Assembly: GCF_001050375.1 (NCBI RefSeq)
Contig: NZ_KQ130484.1
Span: forward strand, 158,659-222,658
From: Catenovulum maritimum
GTDB taxonomy: Bacteria; Pseudomonadota; Gammaproteobacteria; Enterobacterales; Alteromonadaceae
Direction of reading: 5' to 3'
Length of the DNA stretch: 64,000 nucleotides
Shown: piece after piece, positions 63,501 to 64,000 of the stretch
Position numbering within the stretch: position 1 is the first letter of the stretch
How the letters are laid out: each line of letters begins with the position of its first letter
The notes under the pieces: model-generated
The model's input: only the letters and a program-made list of their open reading frames with translations
What the model was told of the DNA's origin: nothing
Database searches by the model: none
Position numbers and translations under genes: made by a program

Positions 63501-63739
63501 TTATTAAATAATCTTAAATAACAGCCTTGTATTTTTATTTCAGTACCCCACCTATAGTTTATGGTTTGTTATAAACGTAAAGTTTCGACTTTTTGTTTCA
63601 CCTTTAAATAGATTAACTAGAATTAACTTAAGTTAGAGCAAATATCGATTGTTTTAACTTGTCTTAAGCAATTACAAATGCTTATTGCTATTTGTCTTTT
63701 AGGCTGAGTTTGACCTTAATCCAATAATGAGAATATTTT

Positions 63740-64000
63740 ATGAGTAACCCTCTGTTATCCAACGCTACTTTACCTTTGTTTTCTGAAATAAAAGCTGAAC
63801 ATGTACAACCAGCTGTTGAATCTGTCATTGCTAAAGCGAAAGAAACAATTGAGCGTGTTTTGACTACAGGTCCAAATTTCACTTGGCAGTCGTTAGTTGT
63901 ACCTTTAGATGAAGCTGATGATAAGCTCTCTAAAGTGTGGTCTCCTGTTTCTCACCTACACTCGGTTGCTGATAGCGAGGCTTTAAGAGAAGCTTACCAA
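63740..64000 (+). CDS. prlC: Oligopeptidase A (5' part, cut by window end)
   Basis: The first 87 codons of an M3-family zinc metallopeptidase, running off the window edge. MSNPLLSNATLPLFSEIKAEH, then TWQSLVVPLDEADDKLSKVWSPVSHLHSV and LREAYQ align with the start of E. coli PrlC/OpdA (MTNPLL, FSKI, EHV, PAV, YTWENL, SPVSHLNSV, LREAYE). The enzyme degrades signal-peptide remnants and small peptides in the cytoplasm. The catalytic HEFGH region is beyond the window, so it cannot be checked here. Confidence 0.92.
   Translation, partial: MSNPLLSNATLPLFSEIKAEHVQPAVESVIAKAKETIERVLTTGPNFTWQSLVVPLDEADDKLSKVWSPVSHLHSVADSEALREAYQ

Overview
The window is an ordinary stretch of chromosome from an AT-rich marine gammaproteobacterium of the Alteromonadales type (a Catenovulum/Alteromonas-like genome is my best guess; this rests on gene content and order, not on a tree or database search). 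Nearly every gene has a recognisable gammaproteobacterial orthologue and several blocks keep order familiar from E. coli, Vibrio or Pseudomonas: tRNA-Ala/gltX/tRNA-Val, rlmD-relA-mazG, glpE-glpG, ubiC-ubiA, pilABCD-coaE-zapD-yacG, rnr-rlmB and proB-proA. There is no prophage, CRISPR array, rRNA operon or intact insertion sequence.

Layout. 1-2.2 kb: tRNA-Ala(GGC), gltX and two identical tRNA-Val(UAC) genes, the tRNAs behind near-consensus sigma-70 promoters. 2.2-9.4 kb: rlmD, relA, mazG, an unknown membrane-anchored protein, a CBS-pair protein, glpE and glpG. 9.4-11.4 kb: an orphan FliL-like protein facing ubiC-ubiA. 11.5-17.7 kb (minus strand): yacG, zapD, coaE and the type IV pilus genes pilD, pilC, pilB, pilA. 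18-21 kb: a tightly packed molybdenum cofactor operon moaA-mobA-moaB-moaC-moaD, without moaE, behind a structured leader that looks like a Moco-type riboswitch. 21.2-22.8 kb: an exported formylglycine-type sulfatase. 22.9-26.9 kb (minus): DUF2333 protein, PCu(A)C copper chaperone, chemoreceptor, HAD phosphatase. 27-31.4 kb: manganese inorganic pyrophosphatase, purU, a PAS-GGDEF cyclase, rsmE and a DUF1353 protein. 31.4-35.6 kb (minus): TauE-like exporter, a small secreted protein, a ubiquinone-type hydroxylase and comM.

The least ordinary part is 35.7-47.3 kb. It holds a TetR regulator, an RND/MMPL exporter, a LolA-like periplasmic protein, an outer-membrane barrel and a STAS-like protein, all on the plus strand, which together look like an uncharacterised envelope lipid or hydrophobe export system. 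A three-arm RNA switch-like sequence sits inside this operon. Then come a secreted DUF6351 hydrolase, a 266-bp MITE-like element with terminal inverted repeats, and an orphan histidine kinase overlapping a periplasmic solute-binding protein.

47.5-64 kb returns to core genes: SOS-regulated yebG with a LexA box, panP, a lipoprotein, rnr, rlmB, a cysteine-cluster protein, rpoH, an EAL-HDOD protein, speA and speE, a CofD-like protein, proB-proA, a possible 35-residue membrane protein, and the first 87 codons of prlC, cut by the window edge.
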